64,000 nucleotides of DNA from Stenotrophomonas sp. UBA2629 (GTDB lineage: Bacteria; Pseudomonadota; Gammaproteobacteria; Xanthomonadales; Xanthomonadaceae): NCBI GenBank assembly GCA_002359895.1, contig DEOB01000005.1, forward strand, positions 1-64,000. Direction: 5' to 3'. Made by a program: the position numbers and the translations under genes. Positions 26,488-34,787 of the stretch are shown piece after piece; the stretch's first letter is position 1; each line of letters begins with the position of its first letter. The notes under the pieces were generated by a model, which was not told where the DNA came from, made no database searches, and was given only the letters and a program-made list of their open reading frames with translations.

Positions 26488-27030
26488 TCAGTGGGTGCCG
26501 GTGGTGCCGCCCGGGGACGGGGAGCTGTTGTCGCTGCTGGAGTCCGAAGCCACGGCATAGATGGCCGCAGCAGCGGCAATGCCGAAGCCAACCGTGGCAG
26601 CGGTGGTCAGCGTGCCGGTGGCGGCAACCTGGGCGCCTTCGGCACCGGCGGCGATTTCTTCGCCGGCCACTTCGATGGCGGCATCGGTATGGGCCATTTC
26701 AGCTACGTCGGCCACTTCACTGGCAGCTTCGGCGGTGTTTTCCGCAACTGCCGTGTCGGGCGCTACGGTGTCCTGGGAGATTTCATTGGGTGCTGCAGGT
26801 GCTTCGCTGGCGACGGGCTGCTCGGCGGAAGCTTCCACCCATGCATTCTCGGCGCCTGCATCAATGCCCGGTGCAGGCTGGGAAGCCGCTTCAGCGACGG
26901 CCTCGGACGGTGCGACGACGGTTTCAGCGGTCGGTGCGGCGGCTTCTGCGGCAACAGCGACGGGCGCTTCCTGGGCGATGACGGGCATGGACAGCCCCAT
27001 GAGGACCAGGGCGGCGGAGATCTTCTTCAT
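26488..27030 (-). CDS. GfcA/YjbE-like small secreted Ala-rich protein
   Basis: A 180-residue protein with a signal peptide (MKKISAALVLMGLSMPVIAQ), a long acidic Ala/Glu/Pro-rich central region (about 20-135) of low complexity, and one hydrophobic segment TAATVGFGIAAAAAIYAVAS (about 143-162). A Ser/Asp/Gly/Thr-rich tail ends it. The hydrophobic segment plus polar tail match GfcA (YmcD), which is only about 100 residues in E. coli; the central region is extra. The assignment rests on this pattern and on its place as first gene of a gfc-type operon. Function unknown. Confidence 0.7.
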   Translation of the reverse strand: MKKISAALVLMGLSMPVIAQEAPVAVAAEAAAPTAETVVAPSEAVAEAASQPAPGIDAGAENAWVEASAEQPVASEAPAAPNEISQDTVAPDTAVAENTAEAASEVADVAEMAHTDAAIEVAGEEIAAGAEGAQVAATGTLTTAATVGFGIAAAAAIYAVASDSSSDNSSPSPGGTTGTH

Positions 27031-27070
27031 TACGGGGGATTCCTATTCCGTTGGATTCTTTAACTGTCAC

Positions 27071-27100
27071 ATTCTTTCTTTTGCTCTCTTATGGTGTCAA
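27071..27100 (-). promoter_or_regulatory. sigma70-type promoter of the gfc-type secretion operon
   Basis: On the minus strand a perfect TTGACA (27095-27100) is followed after 18 nt by AAGAAT (27071-27076, 4 of 6 matches to TATAAT). The predicted start is near 27064, about 35 nt upstream of the GfcA-like ATG. The 300 bp between that gene and tRNA-Arg hold nothing else I recognise. Confidence 0.6.
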
Positions 27101-27330
27101 TCGGACTGCGGGCAATGTTTTCGAATCTGCAGGGCAGGTGTGCAGCCAATCCTTTGCAATGAAATGGATGGCGGATTTGGGTTGGGGTGCCTGCAACGAG
27201 GATGCGTTCGCATCCATATGTGCTGCTTTCGGCCACCACCGGCACCATTGCAGAGCGCGATTTCGCGGTGTCCATCATTGCCGGCGCTGGCCGGAACAAG
27301 CGGTTGCCTGTACTCTTGCCACCGCATTTA

Positions 27331-27407
27331 GGCCCCGTAGCTCAGCTGGATAGAGCGGTCCCCTCCTAAGGGACAGGTCGCCCGTTCGAATCGGGCCGGG
27401 GTCACCA
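27331..27407 (+). tRNA. tRNA-Arg (anticodon CCT)
   Basis: A complete 77-nt cloverleaf including an encoded CCA end. The acceptor GGCCCCG pairs with CGGGGTC, the D stem is GCTC/GAGC, and the anticodon stem GTCCC/GGGAC encloses the loop CTCCTAA (anticodon CCT at 27365-27367, reading AGG). The T stem GCCCG/CGGGC holds the TTCGAAT loop. It stands alone; no integrase or target duplication is seen beside it. Confidence 0.97.
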
Positions 27408-27612
27408 GTGGTGTTGCTTCGCTTTCCACACCGGTTGCCATTGTGTGAATGCTCGAGCTCCCGCACCTGCGGAACATTCTGCTTTATCACGAGCATTGCA
27501 CCGGCTTTTGAAGGGACACGTCCAGTGTCGCGCCGAAGTCTGCCGTTCCTCTAGCAGAATACGTTTGTTACGGAATTTGCCGCTGAAGCCGCGCCGCGTG
27601 CAGACTGCGTCC

Positions 27613-28344
27613 ATGTCCGCCACCGACCGCCATCTACGTCGTTATCTCCAGCCCACGGGCCTGGAGTGCCATGACTATGCGCAATGGGTGTTGCCGCTGC
27701 GTGGCGATCTGCAGCTGGAGGTGGGAGGCGTAGGTGGGCGTGTTGATCTGTTGCAGGGCGCTTTTGTTGCCCCGCGCGAGACGCACGATCTGCTGGCACA
27801 GGGGGACAACTGCTGCCTGATCATCGATTGCCATGCAGGCGTGCTCGATGACGACACGCTTGAGCACCTGTATCAGCAACGTTGGTTGGCCTTGCCCAAC
27901 GGCATCCGCCAGCAGTTGCAGGGCATCCATGCCGAAGGGGTGGGGAACGATCCGCTTCCGCAGTTGTTGCGGTACTTTGCCCCCGACGGCAGCGGCGCAC
28001 GGCTGCAGGCACTGTGCATGTCCATTGCCAAGGCGCCGGGAGGTGACTGGTCGGTGGCGCGGATGGCGTCGGCGGTGGGAGTGAGCGGTAGTCGGTTGCA
28101 TGCGCTGTTTGCCCGCGAGTTCGGTTTGTCGCCGCAGGCTTGGGTGAGCGCCGCGCGGCTGCGTTGGGCAAAGCAGCAGTTGCTGGGCAGTCGAGCGGCC
28201 ATCAGTGATATCGCGCAACGCGCCGGGTATTCAGAACAAAGCGCGTTCACCCGCGCGCTGCGGCGGGAAAGTGGGCTCACTCCGCGTCAATGGCGAATAT
28301 CGGGCAGTAGCCTGAGTCAAGATTTGTCTGAAACCCCGGCCTAA
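27613..28344 (+). CDS. AraC-family transcriptional regulator
   Basis: A 243-residue regulator. The N-terminal part (about 1-120) is a cupin-like effector domain with LEVGGVGGRVDLLQGAFVAPRETHDLLAQ. The C-terminal part (about 145-235) has two helix-turn-helix motifs, including SVARMASAVGVSGSRLHALF and AAISDIAQRAGYSEQSAFTRALRRESGLTP-like AraC signatures. A start at 27445 would add 56 residues without homology; MSATDRH at 27613 fits the family better. It lies 32 nt upstream of a DMT exporter on the same strand, which is its probable target. The ligand is unknown. Confidence 0.87.
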   Translation: MSATDRHLRRYLQPTGLECHDYAQWVLPLRGDLQLEVGGVGGRVDLLQGAFVAPRETHDLLAQGDNCCLIIDCHAGVLDDDTLEHLYQQRWLALPNGIRQQLQGIHAEGVGNDPLPQLLRYFAPDGSGARLQALCMSIAKAPGGDWSVARMASAVGVSGSRLHALFAREFGLSPQAWVSAARLRWAKQQLLGSRAAISDIAQRAGYSEQSAFTRALRRESGLTPRQWRISGSSLSQDLSETPA

Positions 28345-28376
28345 ACTGCGCGACCCAATCCAATGCGTGGCAAGAA

Positions 28377-29321
28377 ATGAACCGTTCAATGGGCGTCGGT
28401 ATAGCCAATGGCGTGGCGTCTGGCGCGCTGTGGGGATTGGTGTTTCTGGCACCGGCGGTGTTGTCTGGTTTCTCGCCCCTGCAGCTTGCCGCAGCCCGTT
28501 ACCTTGTCTATGGCCTGGTCGCGGTCGTGCTGCTGATCCCGCGCTGGCCCGCACTGCGCGCCACCATCGGCAAGGTGGAGTGGACCGCGCTTACGTGGCT
28601 GAGTCTGCTGGGCAATCTGGTGTATTTCGTCCTGTTGTCGATTTCAGTGCAATGGAGCGGTGGTGCCTCGGCGGCCTTGATTGTTGGCATGGTGCCGGTG
28701 CTGGTGGCCTTGGTCGGCTCACGCGAGCCGGGCGCACTGCCCTTGTCGCGATTGGCACCGGCGTTGGCACTGTGCGTGATCGGCGTGGCATTGATGGGCC
28801 ACGAGGCAATGAATTCCTCGCATGTGCAGACCAGCGCGACACAGCGCGTGATTGGTCTGCTGTGCGGCGTGGGGGCGTTGGTGTCATGGACGGCGTATTC
28901 GGTTGGCAATACGCGCTGGCTGGCGCGGGTGCCGACTGTGTCCGGCCACGACTGGTCGTTGTTGACCGGCGTGGCCACCGGCGGTTTGGCGTTGTTGCTG
29001 GCGCCGGTCGCGTTCCTGGGTGACACCAAGGTGCACACCGGTAATGAGTGGCTCGGTTTCTGGGCGATGGCGGCGGCGGTGGCGGTGTTTGCCTCGGTGC
29101 TGGGTAATGCCTGTTGGAACCGCGCCAGCCGCGCGCTGCCGTTGACACTCGGTGGTCAGATGATCGTATTCGAGACCCTGTTTGGGCTGGTCTATGGCTT
29201 CCTGTGGCAGCAGCGCTGGCCCGTTCCCACCGAGATGCTGGCAGCGGTATGTCTGGTAATTGGCGTGGCCTGGAGCGCAGCGGCGCATCGATCGACCGCG
29301 CCGGTGGCGGGTTCTGCCTGA
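28377..29321 (+). CDS. DMT superfamily (EamA) transporter
   Basis: A 314-residue inner-membrane protein with about ten hydrophobic segments in two EamA repeats (about 10-145 and 160-300). GVASGALWGLVFLAPAVLSGFSP at the N-terminus and the second-repeat segment FASVLGNACWNRASRALPLTLGGQMIVFE are typical of the exporter subgroup. AAGAA precedes the ATG. It follows the AraC gene closely and is closed by a strong terminator, so the pair looks like a regulator with its own exporter. Substrate unknown. Confidence 0.85.
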   Translation: MNRSMGVGIANGVASGALWGLVFLAPAVLSGFSPLQLAAARYLVYGLVAVVLLIPRWPALRATIGKVEWTALTWLSLLGNLVYFVLLSISVQWSGGASAALIVGMVPVLVALVGSREPGALPLSRLAPALALCVIGVALMGHEAMNSSHVQTSATQRVIGLLCGVGALVSWTAYSVGNTRWLARVPTVSGHDWSLLTGVATGGLALLLAPVAFLGDTKVHTGNEWLGFWAMAAAVAVFASVLGNACWNRASRALPLTLGGQMIVFETLFGLVYGFLWQQRWPVPTEMLAAVCLVIGVAWSAAAHRSTAPVAGSA

Positions 29322-29327
29322 GGCAAT

Positions 29328-29368
29328 CCGCGCAGACCGGTGCGAAAGCTGTCTGCGCGGGTTTCTTT
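29328..29368 (+). terminator. Rho-independent terminator after the DMT gene
   Basis: CCGCGCAGAC (29328-29337) pairs with GTCTGCGCGG (29351-29360). An inner GC-GAAA-GC turn closes the loop and GTTTCTTT follows. It separates the AraC/DMT pair from the thr operon. Confidence 0.85.
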
Positions 29369-29547
29369 CGGGATGGCGAAATTGGAAGGGGCTCAGCCAC
29401 GCGGGGTGGTTGCACTGTCGTTGCGTATTCGTGCTGTTGCCTGATGCTTGCGCGTTAAATGCGCGATGTTTGCGTTTGATGACAATTGCAACTTTTAAGT
29501 GCAGCTTCGGCGAAGTTGCGCTGCGATGTCGTTTTGCACTGCAGCAC

Positions 29548-29574
29548 TTGACAGGCCGATCCCTGCTGTAGTCC
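29548..29574 (+). promoter_or_regulatory. probable thr operon promoter
   Basis: A perfect -35 TTGACA (29548-29553) lies 31 nt before the leader-peptide ATG. The best -10 is TAGTCC (29569-29574) with a short 15-nt spacer, or a weaker box 1-3 nt further on. Transcription would begin only a few bases before the leader ATG at 29585. Confidence 0.45.
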
Positions 29575-29584
29575 TCTTGATCGC

Positions 29585-29722
29585 ATGACTGCCAACCCCG
29601 CCAACACGATGTGCCTGCAAACCCTTACCGGTGAGCGGCTTTGTGTGCCCGGTTCGGCCATCACCATTACCACCACTATTACCGTCACCACTCGCATGGT
29701 GCGGCCCGTCGTCTTCGCGTAA
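29585..29722 (+). CDS. thrL: thr operon leader peptide ThrL
   Basis: A 45-codon reading frame from ATG 29585 to TAA 29720-29722, directly ahead of thrA. Codons 26-36 read ITITTTITVTT: seven threonines, three isoleucines and one valine in eleven codons, the pattern of E. coli ThrL (which has an ITTTITITT-type run). Ribosome stalling there when Thr- or Ile-tRNA is scarce would set the choice of downstream RNA stems. No ribosome-binding site precedes the ATG, so if transcription starts close to 29580 the peptide may be translated from a nearly leaderless mRNA. Confidence 0.85.
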   Translation: MTANPANTMCLQTLTGERLCVPGSAITITTTITVTTRMVRPVVFA

Positions 29723-29806
29723 TTTCCGAAAACCACGGCCCCGCACCCGGATCAGGATGCGGGGGAACCTCATCCAGATACGTGTCGGGGCCTCCTGCAG
29801 AGGTTC
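29698..29806 (+). promoter_or_regulatory. thr attenuator: competing stems and possible RBS-hiding stem
   Basis: GGTGCGG (29698-29704), just after the Thr codons, can pair with CCGCACC (29741-29747). The same CCCCGCA (29739-29745) can instead pair with TGCGGGG (29758-29764). These are mutually exclusive, as in attenuators. No U-tract follows the second stem. GAACCTC (29765-29771) is exactly complementary to GAGGTTC (29800-29806), which contains the thrA ribosome-binding site AGAGG (29799-29803). Control by hiding that site, instead of by termination, is therefore possible. Confidence 0.55.
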
Positions 29807-29811
29807 ATCCG

Positions 29812-32316
29812 ATGTCGTCAGTTGCCGCTTCACTCGCCGATCCCGCCGCGGACGCCGCCGTCCGTACGGTTGTCCATAAATTTGGCGGCACTTCGGTGGC
29901 CGCTGCCGACCGTTACCGTCATGTGGCGCAGCTGCTGCTGGCGCGGCCGGAAGAAACCCAGGTCACCGTGGTTTCGGCGATGAAGGGTGTGACCGATGCA
30001 TTGATCGACCTGGCCCGGCTGTCGGCAGTCGGCGATGTTGCCTGGGACGACCGCTGGCACGAGTTGCGGGCGCGTCATCGCGCGGCGGCAGCCTCATTGT
30101 TGGGTGAGCACTCGGGTGTCACGGTCGAATGGCTTGATGCGCGCTTCGAGCGGCTGCGTGAGGTGCTGGCTGCATTGGCGGTCATCGGCGAGCTGCCGCA
30201 GGAAGTGCTGGACCGCGTGCAGGGCTTGGGTGAAGTGTTCTCCGCGCATCTGCTGGGCCATCATCTGCAGGCGCTGGGCGAAGACTGCGCTGTGCTGGAT
30301 GCGCGCGACGTGCTGGTGGTCAACCACGGCGAACTTGGCGTGGATGTGGATTGGAAGTCCAGTGCAGCCAAGCTGGCGCTGTGGCGTCAATCGCATCCGG
30401 CGCGCCGGGTGGTGGTGACAGGCTTTGTCGCGCGTGATCGCAAGGGCAACATCACCACGTTGGGCCGCAATGGCAGCGACTTCTCCGGCGCGATTTTTGC
30501 TGCATTGTTTGCGGCGCAGGAGCTGCATATCTGGACCGATGTGGATGGTGTGCTGTCTGCCGATCCGCGCGTGGTGCCCGAGGCGGTGCAGCTGGACGCA
30601 CTCAGCTATGACGAGGCCTGCGAGCTGGCCTATTTCGGTGCGAAGGTAGTGCACCCGCAGACGATGTCACCCGCCATTGAGCGCGGCTTGCCGATCATCA
30701 TCCGCAATACGTTTGCACCGGATCATGCGGGCACCCGCATCACCGCGGAAAGCTCCAGTCGTGGCCCGATCAAGGGCTTGACGCTTAGCGCGGATCTGGC
30801 CGTGTTGAACCTGGAAGGCACCGGCCTGATTGGTGTGCCGGGTACGGCAGAGCGCGTGTTTGCCGCGCTTCGCAACGCGCATGTGTCGGTAGTGATGATC
30901 TCGCAGGGTTCATCCGAGCACTCCATCTGCTGCGTGGTGAAACAGGCTGAATCCGAACGCGCACGCGATGCATTGCTGCAGGGCTTTTCGCACGAATTGG
31001 CGGCCGGCCAAGTGCAGCGTGTGCAGTTGACCGCAGGCGTGAGTGTGCTTGCCGCCGTGGGTGATGGCATGGCCGGGCAGCCGGGTGTCGCCGCGCGCTT
31101 GTTTGAATCGCTGGGACGTGCGCAGGTCAATATTCTGGCGATTGCGCAGGGCTCGTCCGAGCGGAATATTTCTGTCGCCATTGAAAGCAGCGACGCTACC
31201 AAGGCGTTGCGCGCGGCGCATGCGGGTTTCTGGTTGTCGCCGCAGACGTTCTCAGTGGGCGTGATCGGCCCCGGTAACGTAGGTGCGGCGTTACTGGATC
31301 AACTCAATACCGCGCAGCCGCAATTGTTGGCCAAGGCCAAGCTGGATCTGCGCCTGCGTGGCATCACCTCGCGCAACCGCATGTTGCTGGATCAGCGTGG
31401 CCTGCACGGCGAATGGAAGCAGGCATTTGAAGCATCCAATACGCCTGCAGATCTGGATCAATTCACCGAGCACCTGCTGTCCGCGCGGCTGCCCCACACC
31501 TTGATCGTCGATTGCAGTGGCAGCCCGGAAGTGGCCGAACGCTATGCCGACTGGCTGACCGCCGGCATCCATGTGGTGACGCCCAACAAGCAGGCCGGTG
31601 CCGGCCCCTTGGTGCGCTACCACGCCATCCGCGCGGCGGCTGAGACCAGCGGTGCCCGCTTCCGTTATGAAGCGACGGTGGGCGCGGGCTTGCCGGTCAT
31701 CACCACGCTGCGTGATCTGGTGGATACCGGCGACGAAGTCACCGCCATCGCCGGCATTTTTTCCGGCACGTTGGCATGGCTGTTCAACAAGTACGACGGC
31801 AGCGTGCCGTTCTCCGAGCTGGTCACGCAGGCGCGTGGCATGGGCTACACCGAGCCGGACCCGCGTGATGATCTTTCAGGCGTGGATGTCGCACGCAAGC
31901 TGGTGATTCTGGCGCGCGAAGCCGGCAACGACATCAGCCTCGAAGATGTAGCGGTTGAAAGCCTGGTACCCGCGTCGCTGCAGGGCGCCAGCGTGGACGA
32001 CTTCATGGCGTGTCTGTCCGAGGTCGATGCTGCATTTGGTACGCGCCTGAGCGAGGCGCGCGGGCGCGGCAACGTGCTGCGTTACGTTGCCCAGTTCAAG
32101 CCGGGGCAGCGGCCGAGTGTTGGGCTGGTGGAGTTGCCAGCGGACCATGCGTTCGCCAACCTGCGCCTCACCGATAACGTGGTGCAGTTCACCACCGGCC
32201 GGTACTGCGACAACCCGTTGGTGGTGCAGGGCCCGGGTGCCGGTCCCGAGGTGACTGCCGCCGGCGTCTTTGCCGACGTGCTGCGCGTGGCAGCGGGTGA
32301 GGGGGCGCGCTTGTGA
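29812..32316 (+). CDS. thrA: bifunctional aspartate kinase / homoserine dehydrogenase ThrA
   Basis: An 834-residue fusion. The aspartokinase domain (about 20-310) starts with HKFGGTSVA and is followed by paired ACT regulatory repeats (about 325-480), where threonine would bind. The homoserine dehydrogenase domain (about 485-834) carries GVIGPGNVGAALLDQL and the catalytic-region GIFSGTLAWLFNKYDG. It makes aspartyl phosphate and homoserine in the threonine pathway. The reading frame is open to 29641, but the start at 29812 has AGAGG 8 nt upstream and leaves the attenuator outside. Its TGA overlaps the thrB GTG. Confidence 0.96.
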   Translation: MSSVAASLADPAADAAVRTVVHKFGGTSVAAADRYRHVAQLLLARPEETQVTVVSAMKGVTDALIDLARLSAVGDVAWDDRWHELRARHRAAAASLLGEHSGVTVEWLDARFERLREVLAALAVIGELPQEVLDRVQGLGEVFSAHLLGHHLQALGEDCAVLDARDVLVVNHGELGVDVDWKSSAAKLALWRQSHPARRVVVTGFVARDRKGNITTLGRNGSDFSGAIFAALFAAQELHIWTDVDGVLSADPRVVPEAVQLDALSYDEACELAYFGAKVVHPQTMSPAIERGLPIIIRNTFAPDHAGTRITAESSSRGPIKGLTLSADLAVLNLEGTGLIGVPGTAERVFAALRNAHVSVVMISQGSSEHSICCVVKQAESERARDALLQGFSHELAAGQVQRVQLTAGVSVLAAVGDGMAGQPGVAARLFESLGRAQVNILAIAQGSSERNISVAIESSDATKALRAAHAGFWLSPQTFSVGVIGPGNVGAALLDQLNTAQPQLLAKAKLDLRLRGITSRNRMLLDQRGLHGEWKQAFEASNTPADLDQFTEHLLSARLPHTLIVDCSGSPEVAERYADWLTAGIHVVTPNKQAGAGPLVRYHAIRAAAETSGARFRYEATVGAGLPVITTLRDLVDTGDEVTAIAGIFSGTLAWLFNKYDGSVPFSELVTQARGMGYTEPDPRDDLSGVDVARKLVILAREAGNDISLEDVAVESLVPASLQGASVDDFMACLSEVDAAFGTRLSEARGRGNVLRYVAQFKPGQRPSVGLVELPADHAFANLRLTDNVVQFTTGRYCDNPLVVQGPGAGPEVTAAGVFADVLRVAAGEGARL

Positions 32317-33263
32317 GCGACGTTCTGAATTCTGCAGGCCTGCGTGAGGCCCGCGCGTTCGCGCCAGCCTCGGTCGCCAACGTGGCGGTGGGCTTTGATC
32401 TGCTCGGTTACGCCGTGGCCGGTGTTGGTGACACGGTGACGGTGCGTCGGATCGACGCGCCTGAAGTACGCATCGTCGCGATTCGTGGCGCGGTAGTGGA
32501 GCTGCCGCGTGAGGCCGCCAACAACACCGCCGGTGCCGCATTGATCGCGCTGCGCGAGGCATTGGCGTTGCCGTTCGGTTTCGAGATCGAGATCGACAAA
32601 GGCATCCCGCTCAGTTCGGGAATGGGTGGCTCTGCGGCATCATGCGTGGCGGCGCTGGTGGCTGCCAACGCGCTGCTGGATGTGCCACTCAGCCGCGAAC
32701 AGTTGTACCTGTATTCGCTGGACGGTGAAGCCGTTGCCAGCGGCAGCCGCCACGGCGACAACCTCGGGCCGATGTTTTTGGGCGGCTTGGTGCTGTCCAC
32801 CTTGGAGCGCCTGGTGCCGGTGCCGGTGCCATCCACGTGGCACAGCCTGTTGGTACATCCGGACGCGTTGCTGGAAACCCGCCGCGCCCGCGCCGCGTTG
32901 CAGGGCGCGTATGAACTCAAAGAGTTTGTCGCACAGAGCACCAATCTCGCCTTGGTGCTTGCCGGCTGCCATGCCGGTAATGCCGACCTGGTGCGCGCAG
33001 GCTTGGCGGACGTACTGATCGAGCCGCGCCGCGCGCCGCTGATTGTCGGTTTTGACGCGGCCAAGCAGGCAGCGCTGGATGCCGGCGCGATGGGCGCCAG
33101 CATTTCCGGCGCCGGTCCCAGCATCTTTGCCTGGTTCCAGACCCGCGAATCCGCGGACGCTGCTGCACAAGGCGTGCAGGCCGCATTCGCCGCCGCAGGC
33201 TTTGCCAGTCAAGCGTGGGTGACGCCGTTGAACAGCCCCGGCGCGACGCTGCTCCAAGGCTGA
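32313..33263 (+). CDS. thrB: homoserine kinase ThrB
   Basis: A 316-residue GHMP-family kinase that phosphorylates homoserine at O4 with ATP. The phosphate loop is PLSSGMGGSAAS (99-110), SVANVAVGFDLLGYAV lies at residues 20-35, and GASISGAGPSIFAWF is the C-terminal GHMP motif. It uses a GTG start overlapping the thrA stop (GTGA), so it is translationally coupled. thrC follows after 36 nt. Confidence 0.96.
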   Translation: MSDVLNSAGLREARAFAPASVANVAVGFDLLGYAVAGVGDTVTVRRIDAPEVRIVAIRGAVVELPREAANNTAGAALIALREALALPFGFEIEIDKGIPLSSGMGGSAASCVAALVAANALLDVPLSREQLYLYSLDGEAVASGSRHGDNLGPMFLGGLVLSTLERLVPVPVPSTWHSLLVHPDALLETRRARAALQGAYELKEFVAQSTNLALVLAGCHAGNADLVRAGLADVLIEPRRAPLIVGFDAAKQAALDAGAMGASISGAGPSIFAWFQTRESADAAAQGVQAAFAAAGFASQAWVTPLNSPGATLLQG

Positions 33264-33299
33264 TGTCGTCACAACGCCATACACATTCCGGATACCGCA

Positions 33300-34601
33300 A
33301 TGAACTTCATTTCCACCCGTAACGCATCCCCTGCTGTCAGTCTCAGTCAGGCCATCGCCGCCGGCCTCGCGCCAGACGGCGGGTTGTATGTACCGCAAAA
33401 GATGCCAGCCGCCCGCACGTTGCAGCCGGGCGAATCGCTGGCCGCAACGGCAGCGGAGTTGCTGCAGCCGTTCTTCGCGGACGATGGGCTGGAGGCCGAG
33501 CTGCCCGGCATCTGCCAGCAGGCCTTCGATTTCCCAGCACCGTTGCTGCCGTTGGCCACCGCCAATGATCACGTGCTGGAGCTGTTTCATGGGCCTACCG
33601 CCGCTTTCAAGGATTTTGGCGCGCGCTTCCTTGCCGCCAGTCTGTCGCGGCTGCGCGCTTGGCAGCAGTCGCCCTTGACGATTGTGGTGGCCACTTCCGG
33701 CGATACGGGCGCGGCGGTTGCTGCGGCCTTCCACAATCAACCCAATCTCAAGGTGGTTGTGCTTTACCCGGATGGCCGCGTCTCGCCGCGACAGGCGCAT
33801 CAGCTGGGTTGCTTGGGCGGCAACATCCGCGCTTTGCGCGTGGCCGGCTCGTTCGACGACTGCCAGGCCATGGCCAAGCAGGCGCTCAATGACGCGCAGT
33901 TGCAGGCACAGGTTCCGTTGAGTTCGGCCAACAGCATCAGCCTGGGGCGCTTGCTCCCGCAGATGAGCTATTACGCGCATGCGGCGCTCACACATCACGC
34001 GCAGCACGGTGTACCGCTGAATTTCGTCATCCCCACCGGCAACCTGGGCAATGCGATGGCAGCTGTGATGGCCCGTGCGATGGGCGTGCCATTGGGTCGT
34101 ATCGTGTTGGCGACCAATGCCAATCGTGTGCTGCCGGACTATTTCGCGGGAGGCGACTACGCACCCAAGGCCAGTATCGCTACCTTGGCCAATGCCATGG
34201 ATGTGGGCGCGCCCAGCAACTTCGAGCGCCTGCGCTGGCTGTATCAAGGTGACGATGTTGCACTGAGGCAGGCTTTTATTTCCCGTGCGGTGGACGATGC
34301 GACCATCCGCGAGACCATCGCACGGCGCTATGCCGAACACGGCGAAGTGTTCTGCCCCCATACCGCCACTGCGGTGCAGGTGTTGGAACAATTGCGGGCC
34401 AGCGGTGACGCAGCGGCCGGGGAGCATTGGGCGGTTGCCGCCACCGCGCATCCGGCCAAGTTTGAATCTGTGGTCGAGCCGCTGATCGGGCGTGAAGTCG
34501 CAGTGCCAGCGTCATTGGCCGAACTGCTCAGCCGGCCAGCGCAAGCCGAGCCCTGCGCGCCGGAGTACCCGGCACTGCGGAAAACATTGCTGGAAGCGTG
34601 A
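33300..34601 (+). CDS. thrC: threonine synthase ThrC
   Basis: A 433-residue PLP enzyme that converts O-phosphohomoserine to threonine. The PLP lysine is Lys104 in AAFKDFGARF, the phosphate-binding loop is ATSGDTGAAV (about 129-138), and LLPQMSYYAHA and PTGNLGNAMAA are conserved. The size is that of the E. coli-type enzyme (about 430). It is the last gene of the operon. The 186 bp after it hold only an 8-bp stem (34613-34620/34629-34636) without a T-run. Confidence 0.96.
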   Translation: MNFISTRNASPAVSLSQAIAAGLAPDGGLYVPQKMPAARTLQPGESLAATAAELLQPFFADDGLEAELPGICQQAFDFPAPLLPLATANDHVLELFHGPTAAFKDFGARFLAASLSRLRAWQQSPLTIVVATSGDTGAAVAAAFHNQPNLKVVVLYPDGRVSPRQAHQLGCLGGNIRALRVAGSFDDCQAMAKQALNDAQLQAQVPLSSANSISLGRLLPQMSYYAHAALTHHAQHGVPLNFVIPTGNLGNAMAAVMARAMGVPLGRIVLATNANRVLPDYFAGGDYAPKASIATLANAMDVGAPSNFERLRWLYQGDDVALRQAFISRAVDDATIRETIARRYAEHGEVFCPHTATAVQVLEQLRASGDAAAGEHWAVAATAHPAKFESVVEPLIGREVAVPASLAELLSRPAQAEPCAPEYPALRKTLLEA

Positions 34602-34787
34602 GCAAGGGCTTCGGAGTGGCGGAACGTTGCCGCTCCGCGTCGGCGTGCTTGGCGGTACTCCCGCGACAATGCCGGCGCCATCGAGGTGGCGCTGGCATTG
34701 GCCATTCAAGCCTTGGTAGGTGGTGTTCGGGGCGAATTGGCGGCCGTCAAGAATCGCGGCGCCCGCATCATGCTGCGGGCAACATGC

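Noticed and set aside
27331..27407. tRNA-Arg(CCT) as an integration site for the neighbouring polysaccharide locus
   Set aside because: No integrase gene and no repeated 3' end of the tRNA were seen on either side.
32640..34451. A 603-codon minus-strand open frame opposite thrB-thrC
   Set aside because: Antisense shadow of two strongly conserved enzymes in GC-rich DNA.
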